Positions 35,730-48,079 of a stretch of 64,000 nucleotides of DNA are shown here, piece after piece. Origin of the DNA: Cycas panzhihuaensis (lineage: Eukaryota; Cycadophyta). Made by a program: the position numbers and the translations under genes. Location: NCBI GenBank assembly GCA_023213395.1, contig CM041465.1:52521741-52585740 (forward strand). The letters are read 5' to 3'. How positions within the stretch are numbered: position 1 is the first letter of the stretch; every line of letters starts with the position of its first letter. Below the pieces are notes generated by a model that was not told the DNA's origin, did not search any database, and worked only from the letters and a program-made list of their open reading frames with translations.

Positions 35730-36068
35730 ATAATTTATCCGCATTGTGAAGGTGAAGATGAGTGATACTAGGCATTAAATTTTCTCAGATATTAAGAATT
35801 GACAAGTTTTTTATATTCTAGACCTTCCATTATCAAAATTTGATAAGCCCTATTATTCAAGTCTTCAATTACTACAAAATGACCTGTCCATTTGGAAGGA
35901 AACTTATGTTGCTTATCATGCAAATACTCTAACTTTAATACCTTATCATCGATGCTAAATCTCCTGGGTCTAAGCTGCCTATCATAGGTAGCTTGGAATC
36001 TAATGTTAGATGTTATGTTATTTTGTAAACTTATAAATGAGTCTCATCTAATTTCTCTAGCTCTAAGA
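35730..36068 (-). pseudogene. Integrase C-terminal part (element A)
   Basis: Minus-strand frame with YDRQLRPRRFSIDDKVLKLE near 35985-35925, WTGHFVVIEDL near 35890-35855 and a terminal YLRKFNA near 35785. This is the C-terminal region found after the catalytic core of Gypsy integrases. The upstream half is at 43706-44560; Copia element D separates them. Confidence 0.85.
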
Positions 36069-36706
36069 TGTTGAGAAAACTAGGTCCCAATAATCAGAAA
36101 CTACCACCAAGATCTAAACTATTTTGTAACTAGTTATAGGAATTGAAATTAAAATTTAACATACAAGTTCTTAAATTAGAGATAATATAAATAAATAAGA
36201 AAGCCAAAGTATCATATATACACTAGATATAGCATGGTAAAACCCTAATATATCCACATAGGAAAGGTATCGATCTTTATTATTAAAAAATGGAGAAATA
36301 TACATAATCTATAATAGAATGCTCATGTCAACAATAACCAACCACCTCTACTCAATACAGTATATCAAATACAGCGAATACCATCAACATAATAAAAAAA
36401 CAGCCTATATCGAGATATATGAGAGAGTCATATAAGACACAAATCTTGACCATCAAATATGGGGTATTTTAAATGAATGACCTTGAATCTCTTTACAATT
36501 TAGTATGTTTTGCAGTGCTAGCTTTTTGGGTCAGGGGCTACCACCCCCAAATCCCCTCTTAGCAAGGGGGTTCTAATACTCCCTGCACCTCCTAGCCAAG
36601 GGGGGTAGCCCCCCTTGGATCCCCCCATGTAAGTTAAAGGGGGAAACTACACTGCCAACCTATCAAAATTTTTACCTCCAAAACATTGTTATCACATTGT
36701 CTAATA
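36069..36706 (-). repeat. 3' LTR of Copia D
   Basis: Begins TGTTGAGAAAAC and ends TGTCTAATA. The adjoining ATCTCCACCTT is a polypurine-tract complement. Aligns to 43036-43705. Confidence 0.88.
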
Positions 36707-36759
36707 ATCTCCACCTTGACAATAATTTACTAATACATTTCCTAGACCATTTATCACCT

Positions 36760-37573
36760 TTTCTTCAAACTAAGAAAAGTCAAACACCATTTGAACTTCT
36801 CTTATAGTATTGATTTTATGAACATGTTAGTATAATTCTATTTTACATTAACCTTCTTAAGTACCACTCCACCTACTTCCATAACCTATCTAACAAAATG
36901 GTACTTAAGAGTAATGTGCTTTGTCCTACTATAATAAGTTAGATTCTTTGCTAAGTAAATGGCACTATGACTATTACGGAATACCTTTACCTTTTCTTGT
37001 TTCTTTCTAAGCTCAACTAATAAACCCTACAACCAGATTACTTCCTTACAAGCATGTTCTACAATAATATATTCTAATTCTATAGTCAATAATACAATTG
37101 TATTCTATAATTTTGACATCTAACTAACTAGACCATTTGTAAGAGTAAACACATACCCCAAAGTAGAGCTTCTCTTATATAAATCTCTTGAAAATTTTGA
37201 ACCAACATATCCACAAACCTGATTACTTATACCATCACAGGTGATATAATACTTACTTGTGCCCCTCAAATACCGAAGCATCCATTTCATTGTTGCATAA
37301 TGTTTCTTTCTTGGATTTATTATAAACCTATTAATTGCACTTACTGCATATGAAATGTTAGATCTTGTATATACCATGGCATATATCAAACTTCCTATTA
37401 CACTAGCATAAGGTACACAAGATATATAATCATTTTCTTCTTCACTACTAAGACTTATACTCAAAGAAAACTTAAAATGGTAAGCCAATAGGATATTAAC
37501 TAATTTTACCTTTACCATATCTAATTTGGTTAGTACCTCTCCATATATTTCTACTGTGATAACCATAGCTTAC
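36760..37573 (-). pseudogene. RNase H and RT 3' end (Copia D)
   Basis: The open part 37120-37566 shows SVIGSLIYAMVYTRSNISYAV-type sequence, KHYATMKWMLRYLRGT and a KRSSTLGYVFTL segment, the usual landmarks of Copia RNase H. Further on, near 37000-36900, the frame keeps an AIYLAKNLTYYSRTKHI stretch. The reading frame shifts close to 37560, where insertion E ends. The enzyme would degrade RNA in RNA-DNA hybrids. Confidence 0.9.
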
Positions 37574-40296
37574 TATTTCCCAGCTCATGGGAATGGATAT
37601 GGAGTGGTCGACTCAAGTAGGTGCAGGTATGCTTCTCACCTTATCATTGCTTTCTTTTGAGATGAGTGTATGCTTGCATGTTGTGATCTCGTAGATGATC
37701 TTGTCGTCATCTACACTTATTCAGCCTATGATGACTATAGCGGGGACACATTCCTAGTGAATGTGGTACCCCAGTGGCCATTCCACTTCTCGCATTCTGC
37801 CCTACTCACCTCGAGAACCATTTGGCTCATGTCACCCCTACTCGTATGATGACCCGTCATTGTTTGGTTGACTTGTCACATCTGTTGAGTCCTATTTTTG
37901 CTCTTATGACTCATTTGCTGGCTTGTCTGCCCTTGGGTAGGTGTCTCATCCCCCCACCAGTCTCCTCGATCATTGGCCCATAGGCCAGGCTAGCTATCTA
38001 GGCCAGATTTGGCCTCTAGTCCCATCCCACTACAAATATCACAATACCATGACAAATATCGCAGTACCACGAAATTTGCAGCGGGGCAACTGTCTTAGTT
38101 TATTTTTTTAAAATCTACCGTGGTAATTCTTGCATTTATTGCAGAACTGCCACGTGTTTCGTGACTTCACTCACTACCAGCTACACCCTAATCACTTGTT
38201 TAGGGTTTGGGCTAGGTATTTAAGTCCTCCCTAAGTCATTTTTAGGATCTTTTGGCTCATTTTTACAAGGTTCTCAAGGAAAAACGCCCTATTCTCTACT
38301 ATTCCCTATTACTCCACTACTGCTACAGGACCTGCAACCATTCTCCAGTGCCCAACTCTCCTTTGGTATGGTTGTGACATCTTCTTAGCCCTTTGCACAC
38401 CTTGGACAGGACCTCCTTGGAGAGTTTTCAACATTTCCTTACTCAGGCATCCATCAAGCATCCTCAAGTGTAGGTGTTTCCTTCAGCATCATTAGCAGGG
38501 GTTCCATACCTGCTGTTCCATAGTTCTTTGGTAGATTTCTCAACCTTTTTCTAGTAGTTCTTGACTGAGGCAAAAGCCTCCATCCTCTTCCTCAGGTATT
38601 TGTTGGTTTAAGTTTCTCTCTTGTCCAATTTATGCCTTATTTGCATGTTATCTCTAGTTCTTCTTGGTTTGCTCTGTAAAGGTTGTTATTGTCTTACTTT
38701 GGGCTATCTTTTTTCTACCATTAGAGCCTCCTTTTCTGCATTTTCTTGCCTAAGACAGTGGCAAAGAGGAGGTACATAAGGTTTGGGTGAGATCTGGGTG
38801 GATTTTGCACCACCTTCCATGCTCCTTAAGAGGCTCTTTGCCCTCCAAACCTTTCCTTTTGCCCCATGCTACCCTTGGTAGTAAAACAAGGGTTTGTTAG
38901 GCTATTTTTAGCTGCTAAAATCAGCACTGTCACATGTTGCAGTGCTGATTTGAGGGCTCACATCTTAATCTGGGCAACTCCCATAAGCCCCGGCTACTTG
39001 TCCCTTACCCAGCTTCTTTCTTAGCAACCCGGTTTGCTACCCTTGGCACCTCGACTTGTTGTAGATCTTTTTGGGCCCTCTTTTTGACTCTTGTTGCCTC
39101 TATTTATAGCCTTCTTACACAGCCATATCCTCGTTGCCCTATGGCTTCTTGAGGGAGGGTAGGGTTGTTCCTTGCGGGAGGTGGGCCACTGTGAGGCTTA
39201 CTAGTTCACCCATCATTTATTTTAGTTATTTTTCCTCTATAGTTTATCATCCTAACATTGAATACTAACATGCATGTATTTAAGTTTAAGCTTGTCTCAT
39301 ACATATATGTATTGTTAGGATTTTCTATCGTATGCTAGCACCCTTTCTCCAGGAAAGGGGGATATTCTCATTTACTTGCAGGTACGTAGAGGACGTAAAG
39401 GACCCGTTCCTTTTCCTCTTTTGCGGGTAAGTGCTCCCGTTTATGTTTTACTTTAGTATTTCATTTGTTGCTAGAATCTTATTCCTTTCTTAGTGCTTTA
39501 GTATTGCTTTTGAGGAAGGTAAGGAAGCCCCACATTCTGGTCTACCATAACTCTTCACATCCATTGTATTTTATGGAGCAACTTTGGGTACCTCTTGGGA
39601 ATGCTGCCATTTCAACGCACCTCTATTCCGGGTACATATTCTCGCTCTACCTCATCGCCCTTCTTTTTCCTTTGAGTTTTTTGTACAATAGTAATTAGCT
39701 CATCGGAAGGAGAAAGGGAAACCAACCCCCGTCTTGGTTTATATTTCATTTACTTTATTTCTCGCATTATATTTGTTATAGGAAAAGGTCCTAGGAAGTC
39801 TTCCCCTTTCACCTTTTCCCTTTTTGCCTTATAAACTTCCCCCTTACTTCAACTTGATTGCTTGGCTAGTTTATTTGCACATATCGTAACTTATTCCCTT
39901 TAGTTATTTCCTTTGTACTATCTCTCGGTTTCCATCCAGCCGGGTAACCGAGGGGATCCCATTCGTAGGCCATTCACTTGCCTACCTTTTTCTCATTTCC
40001 CTCTGCTCTAGGGAAACCCTTGAAGGGTTCTCTCCTTCCCCTTCCGGCCATCCAAGGGTGGGAGGATCCTTCCCTTAGGTCAACCTAGGCTAGCCCTATG
40101 CCTCTTTTCTTCTTGTTTGAAATGGGGAACTACTTCTAGGTAGCTAGATACCATTTGCAGGTCCCAAACTCGTGCTCTGGCACACGGGGTACCCTGCGTG
40201 GTATTTGCCTTACTTGTAGGTCTTTCCTCAATTGTGCCATCGACCGCACTTACCATTCCTACTCAGTTAGGTAGCTATCCCGTAGACACGCATCCA
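37574..40296. repeat. Solo LTR E (2.7 kb) with perfect target duplication
   Basis: Starts TATTTCCCAGC (TG changed to TA) and ends CACGCATCCA, flanked on both sides by CTTAC (37569-37573 and 40297-40301). Its first 70 bases resemble the start of the C LTR (GGAATGGA, then GGTATGCTTC) and an internal GAAGGTAAGGAAGCCC is shared, so it comes from a related Tat-like family. No internal region is present, as left by LTR-LTR recombination. It contains more CpG than its surroundings. No gene is seen. Confidence 0.9.
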
Positions 40297-40301
40297 CTTA
40301 C

Positions 40302-41145
40302 TATTTTTTGTATCTTTATATATCTCCATGTATAAGATTTATTTTATAACTCCTAGATCCTTTATATCAAAAGTCCTAGCTAATTGAGCCTTTAACTTAT
40401 TGATTTCTTTAATATTCTTGCTTGCAACTAGCATGTCATCAACATATAATACCAAGATAATGAATAAGCCATTATCTAACAATTTAAAGTAAACATAATG
40501 ATCATTCTCATTTCTTTTAAAAATTTGGTTGTCCACGAAGGCATCAAACTTCCTGTACCATTTCTTGAATGATTACTTCAGGCCATATAATGATTTTTTG
40601 ATCCTATAAACAAATCTTTTCCTACTATCCTGTACAAACCCTTATGGTTGATCCATATAGATCTCCTTATCTAAATCTCCATGTAGAAAATCTATTTTTA
40701 TATCTAACTACTCCAACTCCAAATTAAAAGAAGCTACCAATGCTAATAGAACCCAAATTGAAACAAGTTTAACAATTGGTAAAAAGATATCATGAAAATC
40801 AGTACCTATTTTTTGTGAAAAGCCTTTAGCCACTAGTCTTGCCTTATATTTGTTAATCTTTCTATCAACATTTGTTTTCTTCTTAAAAACCCACCTACAA
40901 CCAATAGTCTTCCTACCATGTAGAAGTTCTTCTAAGTCCCATGAATTATTTTTCTTTAAAGCATCTATCTCTTCCTGTATAGCCCTCTTCCACTTCTCAC
41001 TATAGATATCATTTACTACTTCCTCATAGCATGTAGGCTTACCATCATTAGAAACCAAAGTAATAGAAATAAAAGGGTTATACCTATTAGGTGGATGACT
41101 AGCTTGTGTAGATCTTCTAATAGTTATTGGAGGAGTGTCCACATA
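40302..41145 (-). pseudogene. Reverse transcriptase remnant (Copia D)
   Basis: Two open pieces. 41142-40708 carries WKRAIQEEIDALKKNNSWDL, CRWVFKKKTN and KYKARLVAKGFSQ. 40536-40339 carries the intact active site VLYVDDMLVASK and the DIKDLG stretch. Stops lie between them. The frame continues to 40302 and is then broken by solo LTR E within the KLWLSQ region of RT. Several conserved blocks are better preserved than in element G. Confidence 0.92.
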
Positions 41146-41348
41146 CTTCTATGAATCTTCTTAGATTCATATTTAGAAAGCTCTTCCTAGATTTGTGTTT
41201 CCAAAGATGGCTAGGTCTTAAGCTTAACCTGTTGATGTTTAACTTTCTGATTATGTTTTACTTAAACTTTTATATTATCTAATTTTAGATAGGGACATTC
41301 ATCAAACATAAAATCTCTATTAATAGAGATTTTATGGGCAATAGGATC

Positions 41349-42130
41349 CTACAACCTATATCCCTTCATACCATCTCTATAACCATAACTAATAAAGATA
41401 CATCTCTTGGATTTCGGGTCTAACTTTGAACTTTTAATTTTATTAGTTAAGCCATAAGCGTGATAACTAAAAAATTTTAAATTTGAATAGTTACATGGAT
41501 GTCCAGTCCATACCTCTTCAAGAATCTTGTAGTCTATTACAAGTGTTGGTGACAAGTTTCCTAAATAGTAAGATGTCTATTCATCTTTTGCCCATAAGCC
41601 CTACTCCACTCTTACATTACTCAACATGCTTCTCACTCATTCTAAGAGTGTCTTGTTCATGCACTCAGTTATGCCATTTTGATGTAGAGTAAAGCTAGTG
41701 GTATTATACCTTTTGATCCCAACTTATCTGAAATAGTTCTCAAACTCCAAGGAGTTGAACTCACCTCCATTGTTAGTTCTTAAATATTTGATTGACTTGC
41801 TAGTAATCTTCTCAATAAAGGCCTTAAACTACTTAAATACACTAAAAACTTAAGATTTCCTTTTTAAAAAATAGACCCATCCTTTTCTAGAGTAATCATA
41901 TATAAATATTATAAAGTACAATAATCCTCCATAAGATATTGTAGGGGTTGGTCTCCATACATCCAAATGTACATAATCTAGAATGCCTTTACTAGTATAA
42001 CTCCCTACTTTAAACCTAAGTCTATACTGCTTTTCAAAAATATAATGTTTACAAAAAGTTAAATCTAAAACCTATAAGTTAGGAAGCAACTTATGGTTCA
42101 TCAACACCTTAAGTCCTCTCTCACTCATGT
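41349..42130 (-). pseudogene. Integrase remnant (Copia D)
   Basis: In order on the minus strand: RLGHMSERGL (pre-integrase region, near 42140-42110), a Cys pair remnant in LTFCKHYIF, the first catalytic Asp near LDVWRP (about 41970), NNGGEF near 41780 (catalytic Asp changed to Asn), TECMNKT near 41660 (Glu kept) and the C-terminal region open at 41555-41349 (DPKSKRCIFISYG). Stops interrupt it. Confidence 0.88.
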
Positions 42131-42199
42131 GCCCAAGTCTTTGACGCCATAAATGAGTTGGATCTTCTATAGTCCTTAATGTTGTAGCTACATGGCTAA

Positions 42200-42930
42200 C
42201 ATCTCCCTTGTTTTGGAACTCCTTTATTTTGTAATAATCCTTCTTGAGGTGACTTATCTTATTATAGTGCCAACATCTGAGCTTACTCTTCTTGCCTTTT
42301 GACTTTAATCTTGATGTGTCCCTACAGCTTTGTCCTCTCTTATTTTACCTCTTATTGTCAAAGCTTCTAGTGTAGAGGTTTTAAGACTAGACTTCCTCTT
42401 TATCTCTTTTATCAGTAAAGCACTCATAATAGAATCATAGTGTAATTCATCTATAGTATTAAAACTAATTGAGGTGACAATATTATCCCAAGATTTTGAT
42501 AATGAACATAACAAGGTAACAACCTTATTCTAATACTTAATTATGACATTGATACTATCTAACTGACAAATAAGAGTATTGAAAATATTTAAATAATAAA
42601 GAATTTTTATACCTTCCTTTATCTATAATGAATACAACTGCCTCTTTAAGTAGATTTGATTTATTACTAATTTGGTGATGTATAACCCTTCTAACTGGGT
42701 TCATAATTCTGCTACTATCTTCTCACTTGTGATATTAAATAGAAATTTATCTTCTAAGTATAATTATATTATGCTAAGAGACATTTTATCTAGATCATCC
42801 TATTTGTCATTGTCCATCCCTATAAGTTTCTTTAATTTTCCCTTTAGAGTTTTGTACAATCCCTGTTGTACAAAACATCATATGCTTTTAACTTCCACAA
42901 CTCAAAGTTATTTTTTCTATTGAATTTCTC
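42200..42930 (-). pseudogene. Gag remnant with damaged zinc knuckle (Copia D)
   Basis: An open part at 42514-42305 reads LCSLSKSWDNIV and IMSALLIKEIKRK, typical of Copia gag. Near 42275 a CCHC knuckle reads CWHYNKISHLKKDY: the second and last Cys have become Tyr. It starts about 100 bp after the primer site. Frame breaks are frequent upstream. Confidence 0.82.
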
Positions 42931-43020
42931 CACCTTAAACTTTTGCATTTATCAGTTTCACCATTTAGTGTAGAAAAAGCTAATAGCAAAACCTTCACAA
43001 ACTTTCTACAAAATAAAAGT

Positions 43021-43033
43021 GGATCTGATACCA
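43021..43033 (-). promoter_or_regulatory. Met-type primer-binding site of Copia D
   Basis: The minus strand reads TGGTATCAGATCC two bases after the 5' LTR end, one change from the initiator-Met primer site over its first twelve bases. Confidence 0.85.
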
Positions 43034-43035
43034 CT

Positions 43036-43705
43036 TGTTGAGAAAACTAGGTCCCAATAACCAGAAACCACCACCAAGATCTAAACTATTTTGTAATTAG
43101 TTACAAGAATTAAAACTAAAATTTAACATGCAAGTTCTTAAACCAAAGATAATATAATAAATAAATCAAAAAGCTAAAGCATCATATATACACTAGATAT
43201 AACGTGGTATAATCTTAGCAGTATGCTAGGGAAACATCCACATAGGAAAGGTATCAATCTTTATTATCTAAGAATAGATAAATATATATAATCTACAATA
43301 AAATGCTCATAACAATAACAACCAACTACCTCTACTCAATACAGTATATACATCTAATACATTGAATACTATCAACATAATGAAAAAACACCCTAAATCG
43401 AGCTATATAAAAGAGTCATATAGGGCATAAATCGCAACCATTAAATCTAGGGTATTTTGAATGAATGATCTTAATTTTCTTTATAATTTATAATGTTTTA
43501 TAGTGCTAACTTTTTTGGTTAGAGGCTATTGTCCCTAAACCCCCTCTTTATGGTGAGGGGAGGGATTCTGTCACCCCCTACACCTTTAAGCCAAAAGGGG
43601 GCTCCTACCCTCCTTAGATCCCACTACATAAGTTAAGGGAGGAAACTGTGTTACCAATCTGTAAAAAATTTTGCCTCTAAAATATTATTGTCATATTATC
43701 TAACA
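43036..43705 (-). repeat. 5' LTR of Copia D
   Basis: Begins TGTTGAGAAAAC and ends TATCTAACA; pair of 36069-36706. Confidence 0.9.
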
Positions 43706-44560
43706 CAAGAGATATGTTTCTCTTTAGAATTATTCATTAGTAAATTCCTTCAATGAGACACATAAAGAAGGGATCTTAACTTCTAATGAGAGGATGGCCT
43801 CAACACCATAAATAAGAAAAAATGACATCATGCCTATGGCATTTCTAATGGAGATTTTATAGGCCCATAATACTAAAAATAATTGAGTGTGCCAATCCAT
43901 GTAATATGTAGTAACTATCTTTGCTAATATTTTAGCTAAGATCTTATTAAAAGCTTCCACCTAGACATTTGCCTAAGGGTGATAAGGGGCAGATAGCCTA
44001 TGAGTGATATAGAATTTATTACATAATTCACTGACATGGGGATTATAGAATGAAGTACCATTCTCAGTAGTAATAATGTTTGACACCCTAAATCTATAAA
44101 TAATATGCTGAAATATAAACATGGAAATAATCTTTCCAGTAGCAGTAACTAATGGGATAGTTTCACTCTATTTTATGAAGTATTTGATTATAGTTATTAT
44201 ACAATTATGCCCATTAGATCATGTTGGAAAGATCCAACTAATGAGATTGAGACCCCATTGGGAAAAAGGCCATGGTGAAACTATCGACTTTATTTCTTAT
44301 ATAGGCTTATGTATTAATGTTGTATGACATTGACATTTCTAATAATTTTGGATATAAGAATGAGCATCTTTGAACAAGGTAGGCCAATAATAGCCCATAC
44401 AAAGAATGCATTGGGCCATCAATTGATCACCAAAATGTCTACTACATGTTCCTTCATGGGACTCTATTAAAGTAACAAGTGTTTCATTAGGAAAGAGGCA
44501 TCTTAATAGGATTCCATCAAAAGAATGTTTATAGAGCATGTCGTTAAGCAGAAGGTATTA
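43706..44560 (-). pseudogene. Integrase N-terminal and core part (element A)
   Basis: Minus-strand remnant: HHCC-type region near 44470-44330 (IESHEGTCSRHFGDQLM, later a lost Cys pair), LNLI near 44250 in place of LDLI (Asp changed to Asn), TTENG near 44065 (Asp changed to Glu) and VEAFNK near 43960 (Glu kept). The open part 43960-43730 covers MMSFFLIYGVEAILSLEV, matching C at 22390-22450. Continues at 36068 beyond Copia D. Confidence 0.88.
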
Positions 44561-44699
44561 CCTAGTAGTAGCTTGAATTTATTTCCCCTTTTTTGAAGTA
44601 GAAAGAGAAGGAAACGATTAATTATACAAGTATGACCTAATCTCTCCATACCATAGATCATTAGAAGGGATGACCTAGATATGGAGGATATGTTCATCT

Positions 44700-45240
44700 A
44701 GGAGAGAATCATCAATAGGTTAATTAGCAAGATTAGGAAGAGGGGTATCAGTAATGATCTCTTAGATGATCATGCCTTTCTTATATTTTCTATTTACCAC
44801 TTGAAAATTAAACTCTTAAAGCAACAAAGATCACTTACCTAATCATCCAGTGAGATTAAATTTAATAAGCAAGTATCTTATAGGATCTAACTAAATAATG
44901 AGGTTAACCCTGCTCCCGAGGAGGTAGTAGCATAACTTCTTAGTAGTGAAAATCAAAGTAAGATACTCTTTTTTAGGGAAAGTATAATAAAGTTTAGTAG
45001 CCACTAGATTCCTACTAATGAAATAGATAGCTTATTCTTTATCAAAGTCATCCTCTTGCACTAACATTCCTACTAATAATTCCTCTATAGCTGAAGTATA
45101 TAAAATGAATGGTTTATTAAACCTTGGTGAAACAAGAATAAGTGTTGAAACTAAGACTTACTTCATCTTATTGAAGGACTCTTGAACTTAAGGAGTCCAT
45201 TGTAACTTAATATTTTTCTTTGAAAGATTTATGATATGCT
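44700..45240 (-). pseudogene. First RNase H remnant (element A)
   Basis: Gypsy-type RNase H after RT. It shows FILYTSAIEELLVGMLVQEDD near 45105-45045, AIYFISRNLVATKLYYTFPKKEYLTLIF near 45020-44940 and CYYLLGSRVNLII near 44930-44890. Several stops occur. Same order and style as 20960-21330 in element C. Confidence 0.85.
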
Positions 45241-45249
45241 TGGCATCTA

Positions 45250-46010
45250 AAAAGAAATTAGTAATAAAATACCTTAAGAAACCAAGTCTACTTAGAAAAG
45301 ATTTAATTTGCTTCTAGCTCTTAAGAGGAGGCATATCGATAATCACCTTTATCTTATCAGGATCAATTCTAATCCCAACATAGAAAATGATGTTTCCCAG
45401 CATCCTTCTTGATGTAATAGAAAAAATATATTTGGAGGGATTAAGGAATAAGCAATACTTCTTATACCTTTCAAAGATCATTCTAAGGTCATACAGATGA
45501 TCACATATTCTATAAGAGAGAGAAAGCATATCTTCTAAATATATAGTAATAATGTTACCAATTAAGTCATGAAAAATATATACCATAACTCTTTGATATG
45601 TTGCACCAACATTCTTCAACCCGAATGGCATGACTTTATACACAAAAGTGCCCTAGGGCGTGGTGAAATCAATCTTGTGATGATCACGAGATGAGACAGA
45701 GATTTGATTATAACCTAAAAAACCATCCATAAGAGGCATCACCTCAAAGCTAGGTGTCTGGTCCTAAATCTAATCAAGAAAAAGGAGAGAAAAGTTATCT
45801 TTAGGGCATGCCTCATTGATATTATAAAAGTTGATGCAAATTCAAATAAAACTATTTTTCTTTACTACAGGAGCTATGTTAGAGACCCATTGAGAATAAT
45901 CGACATTCTAAATGAATCCAACTTGTAATAGCTTCTTCACTTCTTGTTTAATAGCAGGGGAGAGATATATATAGATAGGGCATTACTTTTCTTACTTAAG
46001 TTTGATACTA
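45250..46010 (-). pseudogene. Reverse transcriptase remnant (element A)
   Basis: The open stretch 45643-45314 carries YKVMPFGLKNVGATYQRVM and the active site as YLEDM, the first catalytic Asp having changed to Glu. Upstream are WVSNIAPVVKKN near 45900 and FEVMPLMDGFLGYNQI near 45745. Downstream is the thumb-region sequence SRRMLGNIIF. Stops and the Asp loss make it inactive. Confidence 0.9.
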
Positions 46011-47199
46011 AGAGTTACCATGATATTGTGTTCAATGACTTAGGGATCAAGGCCATGTATATCTTCATAGTCCCAAGAAAAAATTGAGTGAAATTCATGA
46101 AATAGATCCTTAAACTAAGCAATCTCTTGGGGAGTACAACTAGCTCACAACTTGATAATTCTAGGAGTATCTCCCATCTCTAAGTTTACATCAATAATCT
46201 ACTCCATAAGCATCATGTTTCTCTCTATAAAATGAGAAGGGGTAGGCTTTATTAAGGAAATTGACTCTTAAAGTTAGGAATGGTTAACTAGTAGTGAATG
46301 AGATTGTATTACTTTTGAAAAAACTAACCTATGATGCCCATCAGGAAGCCTAGGGGATGAACCTATTAGATGCTCTAAAATTACCTCATCATTCTCAAAA
46401 TGATATAAGTAAAAGAGATTGATGAGGAGGAGATTTCTAGGTAGGTTAGTAGATGAAGAGAGAGGCCTAAAACATGAAAGAGAATCAACTAAAGAGTTTT
46501 GACAAGTAGGAATAAACTCAATGATTGAAGAAACATGAGGAAATAGAATAGGCCTATTAACAAACTCCCAAGTCGAAGTGAAGATTTGTTTAAATTATCG
46601 ATGGTACTCATGACATTCTTGGTTAGATAAAGACATTAGGATGAGAGAGGATGGGGAACAATCCATGGGAGGATGGGAAGGAAAAGAAATAATAGAGATT
46701 GTATTAACTTCCTGTATTCTAGTGGAGGTATTTTGATTACTTTAACCTATATCAAGTGAATCAATATTTTCGCCCCCTGATTCTAAGTCTAGATGTCGAT
46801 GCAACAACATCTTCTTGTCATATCTATTCAACCACATCATAAAGAAAGAAGACTAAGAGAAGAATGGTGAAGCATTGATATGCAAATCATATGTAACTAA
46901 AGTTGAATAAGTACTTGACAAAAGATTGGTAATGAAAGGAACAATAATATTTTTTTGTAAAGGTAAATACAAACCTATGAGAAGTGGGTCTAAATAAGAG
47001 GGAAAGCATTTGCATTAATAAGTCTACTTGCAAGTAGTCCCCTATATGATACAATAAAATGAGGAGTTGCTTCTTCATTAAGAGTATAAGAGGAAACTGA
47101 AGACTGATTAATTGATCCCAAAGTAGAAGTAATTGATGAGGAACCTAATGACAAAGGAACAATCTCGACCAAATCCATATCTTTTACTTCTAGATGAGT

Positions 47200-47800
47200 A
47201 TAAGGAACTTCAATCACAAAGTATTAACCTAAGCCAAGTGATTGAAAGAAGTACTCTGAAGAGTTCAATGATTCACCATGTTTAGAGAAAGTCTCAATAA
47301 GAGGGACTAATATTTTGATGGGTTTCAATTTTCACTTCATGATTTTCAATTGTTCGTCATGAATGAACTTGAGTTCCTTGAAGAGGGAGGAACAAACTGC
47401 TAACATTTGGGTAATCCATAGTCTACCTAAAAGAATATTATACTCTAAGTCAAGATCAATGATGGTTAACTTAGTGAAGACTATCTTTTCTTCTAATGTA
47501 AGAGGAAGAGTGACTTGACCTAGAGGTACTTTCTGATTCTTATTATACCCCTAATAAATCCACTCATATGGATCAAAAATTAAGATCTCCAAATCCTTAA
47601 CAAGCTGAAGAGGGATTACATTGGAAGATGATCCCTCATTAATAATAACTTGCTTAATATTGATATCATCCTTTATAATCTTGGTATAGAAGGAAGATAT
47701 ATCATTCGATGTGTGAGCAGAATAATTAGACAAAGTAGCCAAGTCAAAAGAAAGCATAGAGGTAGATGAAGAGACTATGGTAGGAACTCCCAATATATCA
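47200..47800 (-). pseudogene. Aspartic protease remnant (element A)
   Basis: Minus-strand frame (open 47793-47551) with VIINEGSSSNVIPL at the catalytic site, where the family has DTGSS or DNGSS: the catalytic Asp-Thr pair is lost. Further on, LDLEYNILLGRLWI near 47460-47420 is the second landmark. Between it and RT (47200-46010) lies a stop-filled spacer without a recognised domain. Confidence 0.83.
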
Positions 47801-48079
47801 AGTAAGAGCTAACATTGTTTAGGGTAACATTTTAACAAATCAATAATCAAAATACCTATTAGAATGACCTTTAATTCCTTGACCAAAGAGAATGATCCAT
47901 CCTTTATACTAGAGGGAATGGACCTAAAACTAATGGGATGTAGGGGTACTAGAGTTAAAGAGTTAAGATTCCTCACTATCAAATCATCAAGTGATTTAGA
48001 TAGACTTGCACTCTTTGTTATCTCCACCATATTTATTATTCTCTTAGTATCACCACCTTTAGAAGGTGAATGTGATTGA

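Larger units (their letters stand above)
36069..43705 (-). mobile_element. Copia element D
   Basis: Minus-strand Ty1/Copia element inserted in the integrase of A. LTRs at 36069-36706 and 43036-43705; flanking 5-mers TAAGA (36064-36068) and CAAGA (43706-43710) differ by one transition. Gag, integrase, RT and RNase H remnants occur in Copia order; a protease was not located. A solo LTR (E) splits its RT. Confidence 0.92.
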
